A stretch of 64,000 nucleotides of DNA from positions 124,001 through 188,000 of the forward strand of contig JACEVL010000767.1 in the NCBI GenBank assembly GCA_020284085.1, in the 5' to 3' direction. This DNA is from Aporrectodea caliginosa. Its lineage: Eukaryota; Annelida; Clitellata; Crassiclitellata; Lumbricidae. The position numbers and the translations under genes were made by a program. This document shows, one piece after another, positions 28,325-41,100 of this stretch. The number at the start of each line of letters is the position of its first letter. Position 1 is the stretch's first letter. The notes under the pieces were generated by a model. The model saw only the letters and a list, made by a program, of their open reading frames with translations, did not search any database and was not told the origin of the DNA.

Positions 28325-30103
28325 TTAAGATAGTCAAAAGCAGGAGGTTCAAATCAATCATTACCATGGTAGAGGTACTTATCAGGGTTCTCCTAAATCA
28401 CATTATGTACAGGTATTAGTTGACAATACACAGGATGCGAAGTTAAACCCAGCCCTGCCACACATCTGACATTATGTACAGGTATCCATTGGTTGGACTC
28501 CACGAGTGTGCGTGGGCCCGCCACTGGTGACTCTTCTATTGGCGTGCATTGTTTTGCTAGCAGATAAAACTCAAGTTCCTAATGACATTTAACATCACAT
28601 AGGGCTAGCACAGATTTGTTTAGCTCTTGAAGTGGTGCTGTTCAAATACAACAATACCTTTAGGTAATGTACTGTAACAATAGACGCTATTGCAGCCTGA
28701 AGAGTTACACACAAATACTGGTAATACAGAATGCCACTACAGCAGCTACAAAGTCAGGCAATTGGTTATGCTACCAAAATAAGTCACACACTGACTGGCT
28801 GTGAAAATCGTTTCGTTGCTAGACAATTTATGTCACGAGTTTTCTGATCACATTAGTTTAAGATATTCCTAGACATTGCTTTCAGAGTGCAATCGAGTTG
28901 AAATTCAGGAGCTAGGAAGACTGCAGTTAAAACAACAACTGAATTTGCTATGTAATAGATTACTTCAACATCACTTCATATTTCCCTATTTAACTTTCTA
29001 ATATTATAGATTTGTACATTTCCAAACAACTGTCCAGTCTGAAGTTGAATGTTAATCTGATTTTTGTTACACAACAAAACAAAAGTACTGCACGCTTTTA
29101 ATTAGAGAATTTAGTTACAGCGGACCTCTGTAATTTGGGCCTGTTAGTTGTTTTGTGGTGCTGGACATCCAACATTTATCCTCGGCAGGCTCAATCAGCT
29201 GCGGCTGTTGTGGTTCAGGTTTTTTCCATAAAAGAAATGGATTTCATCAACACAAGGCCAGGTGAAAAGTGAAAACCCTGTTGTCATGCTTCGACTTATC
29301 ACAATCAGCATTCCCCCTAATCTGCCGAGTGGTTTTTTGGGCGCCACACACCACAAAAATGGTCAAACAATTTCAATTCGTCAGAAATAATTTTTCCTCA
29401 AAGAAAGTTTGGAAACTTGTGTAGTGAATTTTCGGCTTACAGAGAACATAACAAACAACCCAACCCAAAGTTAATTTTCTGAGTAATCTGAGATAAGTTG
29501 ACATTGGGTCTCTCATTTCTATCAGCACATGTGTTAGTTAAGAAAATCTTTTGCCGAATTTTTGGCATTCAGAGAACATTGATCCCAGGTATAATCAAGT
29601 TAATTTTAACATCGCCCTCAGGACAGCGGTAATCTGAGGTTTGTTGACTTAAAGGACTGCTTATAGTTATGTCTCTGCCTAAGACCATTGAGATCATGAT
29701 ACGATCTCAAATCTCGGACTTGTGAATAATTGAGCAAAGTGATACCTTAAGCTTGTGCAAATCTATGAATTCATTTGTCTCGATAGATGTAATGCTCAGA
29801 GCAGTTCTAGTCAAATGCAAGACTGATGCACACAGGCTGTTACAGTAAGCATACAAACATCACATATGTTTCCATTAAATGTAGCATCCAATAAAACAAA
29901 GCAAAACAACAGAATTAGATGTTGAAACACAGTAGTACTCAGGCCCCTTCAAAGATTCTCAGGCTACTCCATTAAGTGCAGCCCAGCCCAGCCACTGACT
30001 GGGTATCAGAGTACCCATTTAATAGAACTGCTATTCAAACTTAAATTTTTTCGTAGTGTGACTACTTACTGAAATTTCTCCAGAGGGTTTTCCGACGTTT
30101 TAA

Positions 30104-30165
30104 CCCTTTAACGACAAGAGGGATTAGTTTCCCATGCATTTTAGCACACACTCATCGGCAAAGTG
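30104..30165. mobile_element. TTAA-flanked palindromic element, copy 8
   Basis: CCCTTTAACGACAAG start, CTCATCGGCAAAGTG end, TTAA on both sides. Confidence 0.65.
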
Positions 30166-30830
30166 TTAAACTATAATTTATTTAGTCCTAATCTCTAGCC
30201 TGTCAAGATTTTCTTAAAGTAGGATAGTGATATGCAGTAGGCAGTCAACAGAAATATATTATACAGCACGAATACCATAGTACTATCAGTGATCCAGAAT
30301 ATCATATTTACATTTGCAAAGTGACAGAACAGAATAGCTGCTTGGCTGCTTTGTTATATTCACATCTGGAACTGAATTGGATTGTCACACAATTTGAAAC
30401 TGGTTAAATTTGTACTGCATTAACAACTAATGCATATCAGAGCAACTATATTACATTAATCGTTGAAATTATATATCAGTTAATTAAAATTAAACTGCTT
30501 AAACTGTATTTAAACAGTCGTTAAATTATTAGGATCATAACATCATGTACAGATACACTAATTATTAAAACAATTAGTCCTGTTGTATTAATTATTAATG
30601 ACAATACAAACTATTTAGTAGTTCTACTTCAGTAACTTATATCACATCAGGGCATTTTATTTAACACTTCCTAGAATTATTTTTGTCATAGTACACTTGG
30701 CAAAGATAATACGTTTAAGTGGACATTAACAGAGGCAGTCAGAAATCAGAAATACGTCTGTGCAGCCAGCCGTATCCAGTGTAAGCAACCGCACAGTTCA
30801 GTTGGGTAACACACGCTCAAATTGTTAGTA

Positions 30831-30836
30831 TTTATT
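30831..30836 (-). promoter_or_regulatory. Probable poly(A) signal of the zinc-finger gene
   Basis: AATAAA on the minus strand, 52 nt past the stop codon. Confidence 0.5.
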
Positions 30837-30887
30837 CAGCAACTATGCTATGCTATATGCTAAACTGACTTTGGACACAGCTCCCAT

Positions 30888-32744
30888 TCACACAATGTGA
30901 TTATCTTCCAACTTATCGGCCAGGGGCAAACTGTCAAAGACGTTGTTTCTGGTTGACTGCTCAAAGCAGTCGACGATTCGGCCGAGGCATGACTGGCGCT
31001 TCTGGTGCTTTTCGAGATACAGTGCCTTGCTGAACTGCTTGCCGCACTGCGTGCAGACGTGCCGTCCGCTCTCGACGTGTAGCATCATGTGCTTGCGAAC
31101 GGAGCTGGCCTCCATGAAACGACGATTGCAGACTCCGCACGAGTATGGCCTTTCGCCCGTGTGGATACGCATGTGCGAGCGCAGGTAACAAGGCTGTGCG
31201 AAGCACTTGCCACACTGGTTGCACAGGTGCGGTCGTTCACCGGTGTGGCTGCGGACATGCAGGCGCAGCATGGAAGCATCGGCAAATTTCATGTCACACT
31301 CGTTGCACGCGTACGGTTTTTCGGCGGCGTGGTTGCGGAGGTGGCGCTTTGCGGCTCCCGGTTGCGAAAACTCGCAGCTGCACAGGTGGCAGACGTATAT
31401 TCGTATCGGAGTGGCTGAACGAAGACCCAAAATGTTTGCAACTTCATCTTGCTGGTTGCTCGATTCTCCAGAGACGTCGGGATTTTCTAGATCGTTCTGG
31501 TTTTCAGACTCATCTACAGTATAATCAAACACAGTCTCTATATCAGACTCATGTGCTAATTTATATACAACACATCTGTAGTCTTCTCAGGTCTTTTCAA
31601 ATTCAGTTCACACATATTGTCATATACAAGTCCCTCAAGTCTTTTTTCTTTAGTCGTGGCTGGGCCGGGAGCGCTCCTGAGTAGTTTTTTGAAGGGGCGC
31701 TATATAAATGCTCTGAATGAATGAGTGAATGAATTGTAAACAGTTACAGTTAATAGGCTAGGTAAGGTAGATAAGCTTTTAGTGTCTATATCGTTCCTTC
31801 CAACTGCCCAGTTTCTGTTTGAAAGTTCTCGGTGCAGATACTATTTCCTGTGATAGCCGGTTCCAGTGATCCACAATTCTGTGTCTAAACAAGAATTTTC
31901 TAAAGCCTAATCACACCCGCTTATGATACAAGAAAATAGAGAATATTTCTCATTACAAATTGTAAGAGCTTATTCTCAAAAAGCTCTGTTCACAAAACAG
32001 AAAGTGTGCAACCGTGAATGCAACATGTCTGTGGATGAAGTGTTTAGCAGCAGAAACATTTAAACAAATGTCTGGACCAGAAACTGCACAATACACATGT
32101 GTATTAGTGGCTCAGAGATGGTCATCATTGGAAAAAAATTGCTCACACAAACAAATGAGTTCTGCCTTTAGGAACACCTGAAATGATGAGTAGCTCTTAA
32201 AAATACAGCAATAGTCAATTGTTGCATAAAAGCTACATACATTTCTACAAGACTTAGGTAAAGCTCTCAAAAATTAATACAGGTTCAAAATGGCAAAACT
32301 GCTTCAGTCAACAACAGTAACAACAGCCCCAAGAGAAAATTTACTAAAATAGCATTGTCAAACTTCTGCAATAAGTTTAAACAGGCTCATAAGGTTTGAG
32401 GGTACTTACTATATCGGGCTCACTGACGAATTAGGTGACTGGTTTCACACAACACAACCATCAATTGATGCCTTGTGCGTGACAATAACAGTGCAAAGAT
32501 TCGTGCAAAACTTACCTAATACAACTTCCATCTGGCCTTCGATGGCAGGCTCCACTTCCTCCTGGAAGCCACTGTCGTCAGCCGGTCTCCCTGTGGCCAG
32601 CTGGACTTCTGTGTCCTCAGACCACGCATCGCCGATAACACGAAGCAGTGAAAGTCGCTGTTCGCAGTCCACCGCACGTGCTCCATTACACGCCAGCAGA
32701 GCTAAATTCTTGCAGACCAGTTTCGCTTCCGCATATCTCTCCAT
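30888..32744 (-). CDS. C2H2 zinc-finger protein, five fingers, two coding exons
   Basis: Exons 32744-32516 and 31513-30888 join in phase 1 (TTAG then AT) to give 284 residues. Residues 1-76 are not recognised; residues 77-112 are acidic and Q/S-rich. Fingers lie at about 116-138, 144-166, 172-194, 200-222 and 228-252, with HTGERP linkers after fingers two and three and AEKP and ESGR between the others. The last finger ends H-x5-C instead of H-x3-H. The tail is short. The protein is presumably a nuclear DNA-binding factor; target and orthologue unknown. The start is supported by ATAATGG context and by an in-frame TAG that appears when the putative 5' UTR exon (ending 33786) is spliced to 32762. 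A LINE tail and TTAA-type repeats surround it. Head to head with SCFD1. Confidence 0.88.
31600..31740 (+). mobile_element. LINE family 3 3' end in the zinc-finger gene intron
   Basis: Encodes the tail KSLKSFFFSRGWAGSAPE-stop, followed by GAAGGGGCGCTATATAAATG and a (GAAT)n run. Opposite strand to the gene. Confidence 0.7.
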
Positions 32745-33014
32745 TATCGCTAGCTTGTTATCCTGATGTTTTTACAACAACAGTTTCAAGATAAATATCA
32801 TTTAGTCATTTTAGTGGATAAAATTTCTATACAAGTTAATGTTTTGTTGGTCATTGTCATTGCAAACACTCTTGGTGTTCTCACTTGTTGTTGCCAAATA
32901 ACAATTGCATTTTCTAATTTTCGTCAGCAGTGTAAATTCAAATTCCAAGCCCCTGCAGAAACAGGCCACTCCAGTAGATTGGGCCAGGCTTCCACAAGCG
33001 CTACATAAATGTAC

Positions 33015-33265
33015 ACGGTTTTACAACCGTATGGCCTTGACCCTGCTCATTTTTCAATGAACTGATCGGGTGAGATCCTTAACCACCACTGCCCATTTGA
33101 ATAAGCGCCACGCCATTTAAGGCCCCTGTGCATGACCATGCTAGCCCAAGATTTAAATCTCTTAAATAAGTCAGCATCGGGACATGAACTGTGATCCGCA
33201 TGCTCTCTTACACAGAGTATGGGATACAGCCTAAGCTCTAACCAATGTAGCTAACTGACCCAGTG
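33015..33265 (-). mobile_element. SINE family D copy (fullest)
   Basis: The minus-strand head GGTCAGTTAGCTACATTGG then TTAGAGC resembles a tRNA D-arm/A-box. The body includes CATTCAAATGGGCAGTGG-like sequence (minus) and ends at TTCATTGAAAAATGAGCAGG. Confidence 0.65.
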
Positions 33266-33785
33266 CATACTTAAAGTTACCCACACGAATATTGTCCAGA
33301 TCTTGCAATTATCAGTAGGGGCTTCTGCATATACTCAGGAAAGAAGGCAACTGACATAATGTAGTGCAAACCAACCAAATTTCTCAGCACAACACAAAAG
33401 CTACATTAAGGAACCAATTCATTTTCCAGTCACCTGTCAGCTTTTGTCTGCTTTGTCACTCTGTATGATGTATGGCAAGAAACATTATGAATTTCAAAAT
33501 GCAATGCTGTGTCTTATTAGGTCATCTACCTAAAATGGCCACCCCAGGATATGATTTCATGAACCTGTAATTAATGCATGAAACTGTTCTATTTTCAGCG
33601 GTTGGGCTGACAGTGCTTTTCAGCATATATCTTGAAGTGCTGCCATATAAATTTATTGAGCGAATTAAATTTACTAAATGAAATCAACAATATATCACTG
33701 TCAACACAGTAATGTTAAGGCTAGAAATCGGCCAATATTTCAATATGAGAATGACAATTTTCCTACGAAGGAATGATGCACTTAC

Positions 33786-33900
33786 CTAGATTTAAAAAGC
33801 GTAAAGGTTTTTGAAAGAACTGCAGCAACTTTTTGATGAATTTGGAATGAATGATGTTACATTAGTTAAATGACTGCACTACGATTTCAACTCACGAATG
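33786..33900 (-). other. Putative 5' UTR exon of the zinc-finger gene
   Basis: A strong donor (CTAG then GTAAGTG) sits at 33786. Splicing it to the acceptor before 32762 puts a stop codon directly upstream in the coding frame, so it would be non-coding. The 5' limit is unknown. Confidence 0.4.
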
Positions 33901-35145
33901 CCCTACCAAATGGTATTTTCAGTTACTGCAAAACCTCTACGGTGCACGATAACAAAACACCTTTTAATTACAATTTGCGAAATTTGATATAAGCGCAAAT
34001 AGAATTATTAGTACGGATAGACTACAATGCGCGCTCGCTGGTATTGGTTCGATTAAATGCCCACATTCTGTCTTCAGACTTTACCAAGGCATTTCGCAAC
34101 GTCTTATCTCATTTACCTCTTCAAATTAAGTTCTAAAAAGCAAAGGCAGATAAAATATTCCGTCAGTTTTATTTAACAATGTTGTTATCTCGTCCTGAAC
34201 GGAATAAATATGATAATCATATCTGTTTTCCTGGTCAAAGCAACGCAACGCAGCCACTAACACTATTTTCCTCACTATTTCCCATCTGTAACGTTGGCTT
34301 ATTTAGCGCAGTCATTCAATACCAGTCAGAAGAAGGAGAAGCGCTCAATCCCTGAGGCAACCATGGGTATGAAGTGTTAGCGACTTCATTTGCTTAGCCT
34401 CGGTATATGAAGGCGGGTGGCCAATCCTCTCCCTCACCGTCTCATCTTCCCACCGACAGTGTACAGTCCGCGTACTCATTATAGCTGAGTTGGCTAGGGG
34501 TGCTGGTGGAACAGTACACTAACTGCAAAATAAAGAGATACATGTGGAAAGTTTGTTAATAGTAACAAACCCTTCGTTTACGTTAGTTCGCCCTTATAAT
34601 GTTAGATTTTAGTCATAAGCATGTATGTTTCATAACAGTTTTCTTCCGTTGTTCTGGCGTTTTTGCCAAAAAAAATTTAAATTTGATATTTAGAAATTAA
34701 ATTTTATATAAATTGGCAATATGCACATAATTATTAAACACATAATAAATTATTTAGAGAAATAGTGTGTGTTAATTAATATTATCAACATTTCGCCAAT
34801 TAAAAAATAATTATTCTCTACTTAAACCAAACCATGCTAAACAACACGAATTACGTCTCAGGTGCTTCGATCTCTATTCAATTCATTTAAATTATAGAAA
34901 AGTGAGGCGAAGTCGATTTGTCTACTAAAAACAAACCACAGATTTGCACGTCCAAAGCATGAATGGGGATGTTGCAGTGTTGTATCTAAGTTCAATATGC
35001 GCTACAAAAACAGGTCTATGCCTCCATGCTGGCAGCGAATGAAATGACGTTTGGATTTTAACACGTTGACCTGGGTCTTCATCTTAGCTTATCAAAGTAT
35101 TTTTCTGAATTTAAATTCACTTTTTAGCTGATATAAGTAATAAAA
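33787..35145. promoter_or_regulatory. Divergent promoter interval, zinc-finger gene and SCFD1
   Basis: The two genes read away from this ~1.4-kb interval, so both promoters should lie here. No TATA box or CpG island is obvious. A SINE F copy occupies 34365-34510. Confidence 0.4.
34365..34510 (-). mobile_element. SINE family F copy
   Basis: Reverse of 60820-61065: CCATGGGTATGAAGTGTTAG, GCCTCGGTATATGAAGGCGG, CATTATAGCTGAGTTGGC. Confidence 0.65.
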
Positions 35146-38100
35146 ATGGCGTCGACATCGTTGCTTCAAAGACAGACGGGTAAGAACTGTGAACAATGGT
35201 GTGGAAGCTCTCCCACTGATGGTGGCTGTTTTCTATATAATGATAGCATCCATCCCAGCCATATCGGATCGGAAAGTACCAAGTCGCCCAAAAGACGGCA
35301 AGCTTATAGTATCGGGGGCTGATGGATATAGTGCTAAAGTTTACTGGCGTCGTCAGTGTCTGTTAGGGTCAGGTCAGGCGTCGTGAGGGTCTGTTAGGGT
35401 CAGGGTTAGAGTTAGTGTTGTCATTAGAAAACCTGGTACCGTCCGGCGTCCGCGCAGCATGCCCAAAGATATTGTATAAATCCTTCAGCCCTCGATGCTA
35501 TAAGTTTGCCCAAAAGACATACAGACTACAGACATCACTGTAAATAAAACTGTTGACGTTAAAAGTTTTACTATGTACCGAAAAGAGCTCAGGAGTTCGC
35601 AATTCCAGTTGACGTCGACAGAAAGTTAAAGCCCCTCCACACAGATTTCGTGTTTATTCAACCAATATTCATGCAAGTTGCATACATACATACATACATA
35701 CGCACATACATACATACATAAAAATCTACATACATACATACAGATATACAGGTCTACAACCTACATACACACATACATATATAAGTGTATATATATACAT
35801 CTTTACATACATGTATACATACATACGTACATACATACATATATGCATACATATATAATTATATATATATATATATATATATCCAGTAGGTATGCCTATA
35901 CAAAAAGTTCATGTGGAATACTGTTATTATTTATATTTCTGATGACTGATTTTGCAAGTTACTGCTAACAACGGATTGCATGTTTTTATGGCATGTAAGG
36001 ATGATGCACTGTTTGTAGCGTTCTGAACATTTTTATAGATTCTCTGAGGCAGATGCTAAATTTCAATCAGCCACTGTCAAAATCATCCATCTCTGAGCCA
36101 CAGTGGAAGGTTTGTTTAAATGATAATTCAAAATAATTCTGCAACGAGATCAGCGTTAGATAAACAAACAACATACTTTTCTTTAAAAATTACACATTGG
36201 AGACTTAGATTTTTAATTTTTCGTGGATAGTTAACTAGTGTTCTCTGGAAGCATTATGGAAATGTGTAGCAACATATATCTATTTGTTTAGGCATAATTA
36301 TTCGGTTTTGACAAATATCAATATGGCTTTCTGGTATTCAAATTGTTTCTGAGGCTACAATAAACATTCAACTTTTGTTGCTAATGCTCTTCAGTGCTGT
36401 ACTTCGATTTAAGCACAATGAGAGTAAAATGGATTTTATCTCATAGCCATTTAGTTAAATCAATTGTTATTTTGTCTTACAGGTGTTAGTTTACGATCAT
36501 TTTGGCCAGAGCATAATATCACCATTACTGACAGTAAAGGAACTGCGTGACCTCGGTGTTACCCTGCACCTGTAAGCCATTAAGATTCAAATTTCATTGA
36601 TCTTTTTGTTATTATGATAAGTTATGTTAAGGCAAGGTATTAATTCAAATGATGCACTTGCTGATACTACAGTTTAAACATAGACAGCCGCCTGACAAGA
36701 TTTCCTTGCTTTAAATACGTTGGACGTTTAGCAGTCACCGATCTCTTGACACGTGTTTATTTATGGGACTTTTCATCTTGCTCTGTGTCAGAATTTGAAT
36801 TATAATAACATAATATTATCCGATGTTTCACCCCTAGCAAACTTGGTTACAAGTAATATGCTGACATTGGGAAGATGATGTAGTGAGGGAAAGGGCTGGC
36901 CAAAAAATGCTGAGCTAGGAAAAATGAAGTTAGTAGCAATTCACACCCATGTCTGCCTACTGGGAATAGATTAATGGACTGCTGTTCTAATGCTGATATT
37001 TAACTTGACGCTTAACAAAGAGAGGCACCCGAACGACAAGGGTGTATTTTGTTGCTGTTGCCTTTGTAAGCAGTGGTAGCAATTGCTAATGAGTAGCAGT
37101 ATTTTATATGATGATTGTCTACTTGTGGTTGTTTTTAGGCTTCTGGACAGCGACCGAGAACCTATTCAGGATGTGCCCGCAATTTATTTCATCATGCCTA
37201 CAGATGACAACATTAGGCGCCTTTGTAAAGTATGTTGGCTAGAAGTTTGTTTTTATGTAAAATGTAAATGTACACGTTTTTATGTAGCGAGCGTATATCC
37301 TCGACCCTGTTTATTTTTCAATGAATTTATTGGGTGAGTTCCTTCACCACCGCTGCCCGTTTGAATGGGCGCCATGCTATTTAAGGTCCCAATGTAGAGA
37401 CATGCTAGCCCGAGGTTTAAATCTCTGAAATAAGCCAGCATCGAGAGACAAACTACAATCTGCACGCTCTCTACAGAGGTGTGTGGAACGCAGACTGCTC
37501 TAACTAACGGCCCCGGCGTTGTGGGGGTAGAGGGACGCACTCGTCTTCAGGCAACTTTACGGCGACTGGTCCGGTCTCGTTATCTACCAGAATCCTACTA
37601 AAGTTTCGAGCAACTTTGCCGAAAAGCAGACTCTAACCTCTTTTCTACCATCATCAGCAACCCTGCACATGTATTACATCAATTACTGCCTCCCGTGAAA
37701 ACTGTTTCATACTCGCTACTCCCCAGAACCCACAATAGAATAATACCTAAAGCAAACTCTGTATCTCGTAAAACATTTGTTACACGGATGCTTTATACTT
37801 AATTTTTTTATATTTGATGATCTTGTAAACCAAAATGAGGTTAGCAGTTGGTTTTTCAATAAAGGACATACTTACTTACTTAATGTAGCTAACTGGGACA
37901 ATTGGTAGAAGTTTGTGTGCTTTGTATAGGCACATCAAATTCTGTAGATCTGTATTTGTAATGTGCAGCATCGTCATCATGTCTGAGAAGCCTTTGTTTG
38001 ATGGGATCTTATGCTGATATTTTTACACGATGTATCAAACTAAATTAAATTAAGTTGAAAGCTTGCAATTAAATTGCACTTTGTTTTGTTCTTAATGTAT

Positions 38101-41100
38101 GGAGAGATAAGCAGGGCAATGATATATCAGCCATTTTTGGATTGGTGGTTTGTTCTGAGTTATATGTATAGCAGTTTCCTCTGGTTATGCGTTCTGCAGG
38201 ACTTTCAGAATCAGCTGTACGAGTCTTATTATATGAATTTCATCTCCGCCATCTCTAGACAAAAACTAGAAGACATTGCTTTGGCAGCAATCCAGACAAA
38301 TGCTGTGACTCAAGTTTCTAAGGTACCTCTTGCTTCAGGTTTTGACTGATTTTTGCTCAGGGATTTGTTTTCAACAGATCTTGAGGAGTATTTATATTTC
38401 ATGTGTTATTTATTCATAGTTGGTACTGATTCTATAAATTGCCGGTTACGTGTAGGTTATAAATGTTGTTGTTAGTGTACTATGGTAATGTGCCAGTGGT
38501 TAGCCTACCGAACTTTCAATCCTGAGGTCAGGACAAACCTGTATCAGGAAACCAACCACTGAACAAGCAGTCTAGTATAAAACCCATTCTTCTGTCCCTC
38601 CAATTGGTTGTATGTGTGTATTGTTTGCCATGTAACGGGTTGCCTTTTGTCATCCCAATTGATAATAAATGAATATATAAATCCAGTAATGGCTCTTGGT
38701 AAATTCAGATATGAAATTAGTAAATTGATCGTACACTGGGTTAAGGGAGAGAACTGACTACCACTAAAGCACTTTTGCCATCGGTTGATGCTTTGTGCGT
38801 TAGACACCAGCGCAATAGAAGTTACTTTTCAGGAGCCCTGTTCCATATACTAAATGGTACTTGAAGGTAATCCATAGTCTGATAAGTTCAGGTAAGGCAA
38901 TGTTATTATTTAGTAAATACCTCTGTCGATATAAGTCCTAAACAATGTCAGAGTGTGACAATGTTCTGGTTTGTTGTAGGTATTTGATCAGTATTTGAAC
39001 TTCATCAGCCTGGAGGATGATATGTTTTGCCTGTGCCACCAGAATACCGATGCATTGTCTTACTACTGTAAGTAGTGTTTGTGCTTTGTCTGTTATCCTA
39101 TTGCCATTATTTAGATTTCTGCTGATATAAATCTTATGGATTTAAGTGGCATCAATAGGTAATGGTCTTTCTGAACATACTTCTATCATAAAACTAAATG
39201 ACTGAAGTTGTTTCTGTATTGTAGCTCTGTGTAAACTTTGTTGAACTTCCTTATTAAATGCTTTTACAGTGTAAGTTCTGATGTAATGAAGTATGAAGTA
39301 TTTGCAACTACTTTTTTCATTTAACATCTAGTTAAAATGCAGTACTTGGTACTCCAAATGTGCCATTATAAGGTATCTACAGTGTATGTCATAGCTGAGT
39401 TGCAGCAGTCATATATTTTTGTTTAATAGTTCACTATAGTGAAATAGTTATTACTGTGGTGTTTTCGGCCCAAACAGAGATTGTTTGAGAAATATTGTTG
39501 CATTTTAAATGCTAAAATGTTATTTTAATTGGTATTGTATTTGGAATGTTTCAGCAATTAACAAAGGCGATGTAAAAGATACTGAGATTGAGAGCATGAT
39601 GGACAGCATCGTCGACAGTCTCTTCTCCGTCTTTGTAACGCTTGGTAAGTTTATGCTGCCCAAGATTAAAGGGAGTTATTCTTTCTTTACTTGCAGCATA
39701 TGATTTATTTTCTTAAGCTTTCTGGTTATTCACAAACCAGTTTATGTTTTGAGTATATGCTTGTTGGCACTGTGAATGTACCGGGTAAATGTGGATTACT
39801 AGTGCATATGTAGATGGTTTATGTCCTGTTATAAGCTCGTGTTTGTTACTTAACATTTGTTAGTTTGTCAGCGTGTCTGATTAGTAAAGTTCTGTCAACT
39901 GCAACCTCATGTCTCCAACATGTTGTCTTCACTGGTTATAACAACTGCACATTGTTAAGCTGTGAGCCTGTGGCTAATACAACTATCTGTATAAAAAGTA
40001 ATCCTTTGTGTTTCTTTGGAAGGGTTTTGGGTATGTGATTTACAACCCTGGTGCCACATTTCAGTTGGTTATTCGTGTCATTGGGCGACCACAGACAGGC
40101 CTGGACTTTCTGATCATGACTTTCTTGGATTATCTCTCTGGAACAGTTTTCTCTAAAAGTATAGTCTGCTCCATCACAGTCAGCTGAAGATATATTGTAA
40201 AGGTGCAATATAAATAACCAGATGCACACACACACACCTACAGTCCTACAAAAATCTACAGTCCTACACATACACACACACACATTTAGTACCCGTCAAA
40301 ACCTGTCATGTTTAGATTCACTACTCTTGTTTAGGTTCAATACCCGTCATTCGTTCCCCGAGAGGCAATGCGGCAGAAATGGTTGCAGAGAAGCTTGACA
40401 AGAAGCTGAGAGAGAACTCTCGTGATGCGCGCAACAGTCTTTTCACAGGAGACAGCATGCAAGCTGGACAGATCAGGTTAAACAAAGCAGTTGCTATAAT
40501 CAGCGGATTTATGCATAAATCAGGATTATGAAATTAACTGATTTTGCTATATGTGATGGAATGTAAGTTATTCTAAAGTTGGACCATAATTTGTGGCAAG
40601 AAGTTCCAAAGTATTAGCATTTTGATTTTATGTGTTTAACGCTTTAACAACGAGCTGCATTGGTTTCTCAGTCAGGTTTAGTACATGCTTGTCATTAAAG
40701 TGTTACGTAAGTGGTTCTAAAGTCAGAAAATTGTGCTAGAAGATTCACTCTGTTTTTTAAGTAGGGGGTGTAATAATTCTCAGATTAGTTCTTGAATTTG
40801 AGCAGCTTTGTGAATAAAGTAAATCATGTGTTTTAAAGTATATTCATAAACTAAGTGGGTAGGAAATTTTTTCAAAGTGGACTCCTGATTTTGGTCATGC
40901 ATGTGAGAAGTTACTACTCTCAGGGTCCTTTGCACTGGGAGTGCCTCTGATTGGTCTGCACTGCGAGAGGCGCTTTAGAAATGGTTAAATTCAATACAAC
41001 GCAAATACTTGGAAAAGTTTAAACTGAAACTGTTGTTCTCTTCCAGTTTCCAGAGGCCTCTGTTAGTTATTCTTGATCGAAATTTGGACCTGGCAACTCC

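Larger units (their letters stand above)
22623..30830. other. Intergenic region, repeats only
   Basis: No gene recognised between the DNMBP 5' exon and the zinc-finger gene. A DNMBP promoter and 5' UTR exon should lie here but cannot be located. Contents seen: a short palindrome (23326), SINE C (23690), an inverted-repeat element (24372), a decayed LINE (25000), TTAA elements (25785, 28264, 30104), a hairpin (26613) and a LINE-like C-terminal fragment (27535). Confidence 0.6.

Noticed and set aside
31145..31684. 179-codon plus-strand frame
   Set aside because: Antisense of the zinc-finger exon, then the C-terminus of LINE family 3.
35678..35968. 96-codon plus-strand frame
   Set aside because: Translation of an (ACAT)n microsatellite.
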